Origin: DATJPY01 sp035506135 | GTDB taxonomy: Bacteria; Myxococcota_A; UBA9160; PR03 | DNA length: 6,085 nt | Reading direction: 5' to 3' | Assembly (NCBI GenBank): GCA_035506135.1 | Contig: DATJPY010000009.1 | Span: forward strand, 1-6,085 | Shown here: piece after piece, positions 5,782 to 6,085 of the stretch | Layout of the letters: each line of letters starts with the position of its first letter | Position numbering within the stretch: the stretch's first letter is position 1 | Notes under the pieces: generated by a model | Databases searched by the model: none | What the model saw: the letters and a program-made list of their open reading frames with translations, nothing else | What the model was told of the DNA's origin: nothing | Program-made: the position numbers and the translations under genes

Positions 5782-6085
5782 ATTTCCGTGCGAGAAAAGG
5801 TTTTCCCGTTCTCTGCCTTCGCGTTCCCTCGGTGTGGAGGGGAGCTCGAGGACGGCGGGAGAAGTCGTTCGAATCCGAACCTTTCGGGTCGTACGGCTGC
5901 CGCCGCCTCTTGGCATGCGCCTTGCTCCATTCCATGCGAGAATCGGTCTTCGGCGGCGCGGCGCCCGCGAAGGCGACGACTCGGAGCGCCGAGCGCAGAG
6001 CCCCGCGCGAGCAACGGGCGCGGCGAGCACGAGCCCGGCGACCCGCCACGCGCAAGGCGCCGCGCCGCCTTCGATCGAAGTCGAG

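Larger units (their letters stand above)
5636..6085. other. Upstream region of the protease gene and right-edge sequence without a convincing gene
   Basis: No gene is supported in these 450 bases. The part nearest the protease (5636-5880) has the less GC-rich patches expected of a promoter region (for example AATTTGTACAGAAGACATT at 5662-5680), but I found no paired -35/-10 elements. It contains two perfect 12-bp palindromes (5715-5726 and 5770-5781) and a small inverted repeat GTTCG/CGAAC at 5867-5880. From about 5915 to the right edge several plus-strand frames are open, including one from ATG 5934 giving a very Arg/Ala-rich sequence. Third-position G/C is about 74-84 percent in all three frames, with no clear winner, against roughly 90 percent in the coding left edge. 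A plus-strand gene running off the right edge is possible but unproven. Confidence 0.5.

Noticed and set aside
5867..5880. GTTCGAATCC, identical to a tRNA T-loop core
   Set aside because: The flanking bases do not form the 5-bp T stem, and there is no acceptor stem, anticodon arm or CCA end around it. It reads better as a small inverted repeat GTTCG/CGAAC.
5632..6055. Minus-strand open frames upstream of the protease, one ending with an ATGA overlap at the protease start
   Set aside because: The translations are Arg/Ser/Pro-rich with no domain-like pattern, and the stretch includes AT-richer, promoter-like DNA. The ATGA overlap is easily produced by chance.

Overview
The window is GC-rich throughout, with strong G/C preference at third codon positions. 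It carries two long, complete, tail-to-tail genes, a truncated gene at the left edge and non-coding-looking sequence at the right edge. Sec signal peptides, a PEP-CTERM-like C-terminal sorting signal and a very large ATPase-linked transcription factor suggest a Gram-negative, high-GC environmental bacterium. The Myxococcota or a related former deltaproteobacterial or Binatota-like lineage is my best guess. This rests on style and composition, as there is no marker gene here.

Layout from left to right. Bases 1-190 (minus strand) hold the first 63 codons of a gene with a clear signal peptide; it runs off the left edge and its family is not recognised. Bases 191-407 are a divergent intergenic region containing the AT-richest patch on that side, a 12-bp palindrome and a perfect Shine-Dalgarno sequence for the next gene. 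Bases 408-3413 (plus strand) encode a 1001-residue regulator: an OmpR/PhoB-type winged helix, a STAND/AAA_16-type ATPase, then a long helical TPR-like region. Bases 3410-5635 (minus strand) encode a 741-residue secreted protein: signal peptide, short propeptide, trypsin-fold (S1) protease with an intact catalytic triad, PPC-like domain, proline linker, probable six-bladed beta-propeller with a CX4C loop in five blades, and a PEP-CTERM-like tail. The two long genes overlap by the four bases CTAG, which contain both stop codons. Bases 5636-6085 are the protease upstream region plus sequence open in several frames but without convincing coding bias.

How the genes may work together: an intracellular ATP-dependent transcription factor lies between two genes for exported proteins, one divergent from it and one convergent with it. 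Local control of the secreted proteins by the regulator is reasonable but is inference only. No mobile element, CRISPR array, rRNA or tRNA was found. The most distinctive element is the protease-PPC-propeller-sorting-signal protein, particularly its Cys-looped blades and the Asn at the usual Asp189 position of the S1 pocket.
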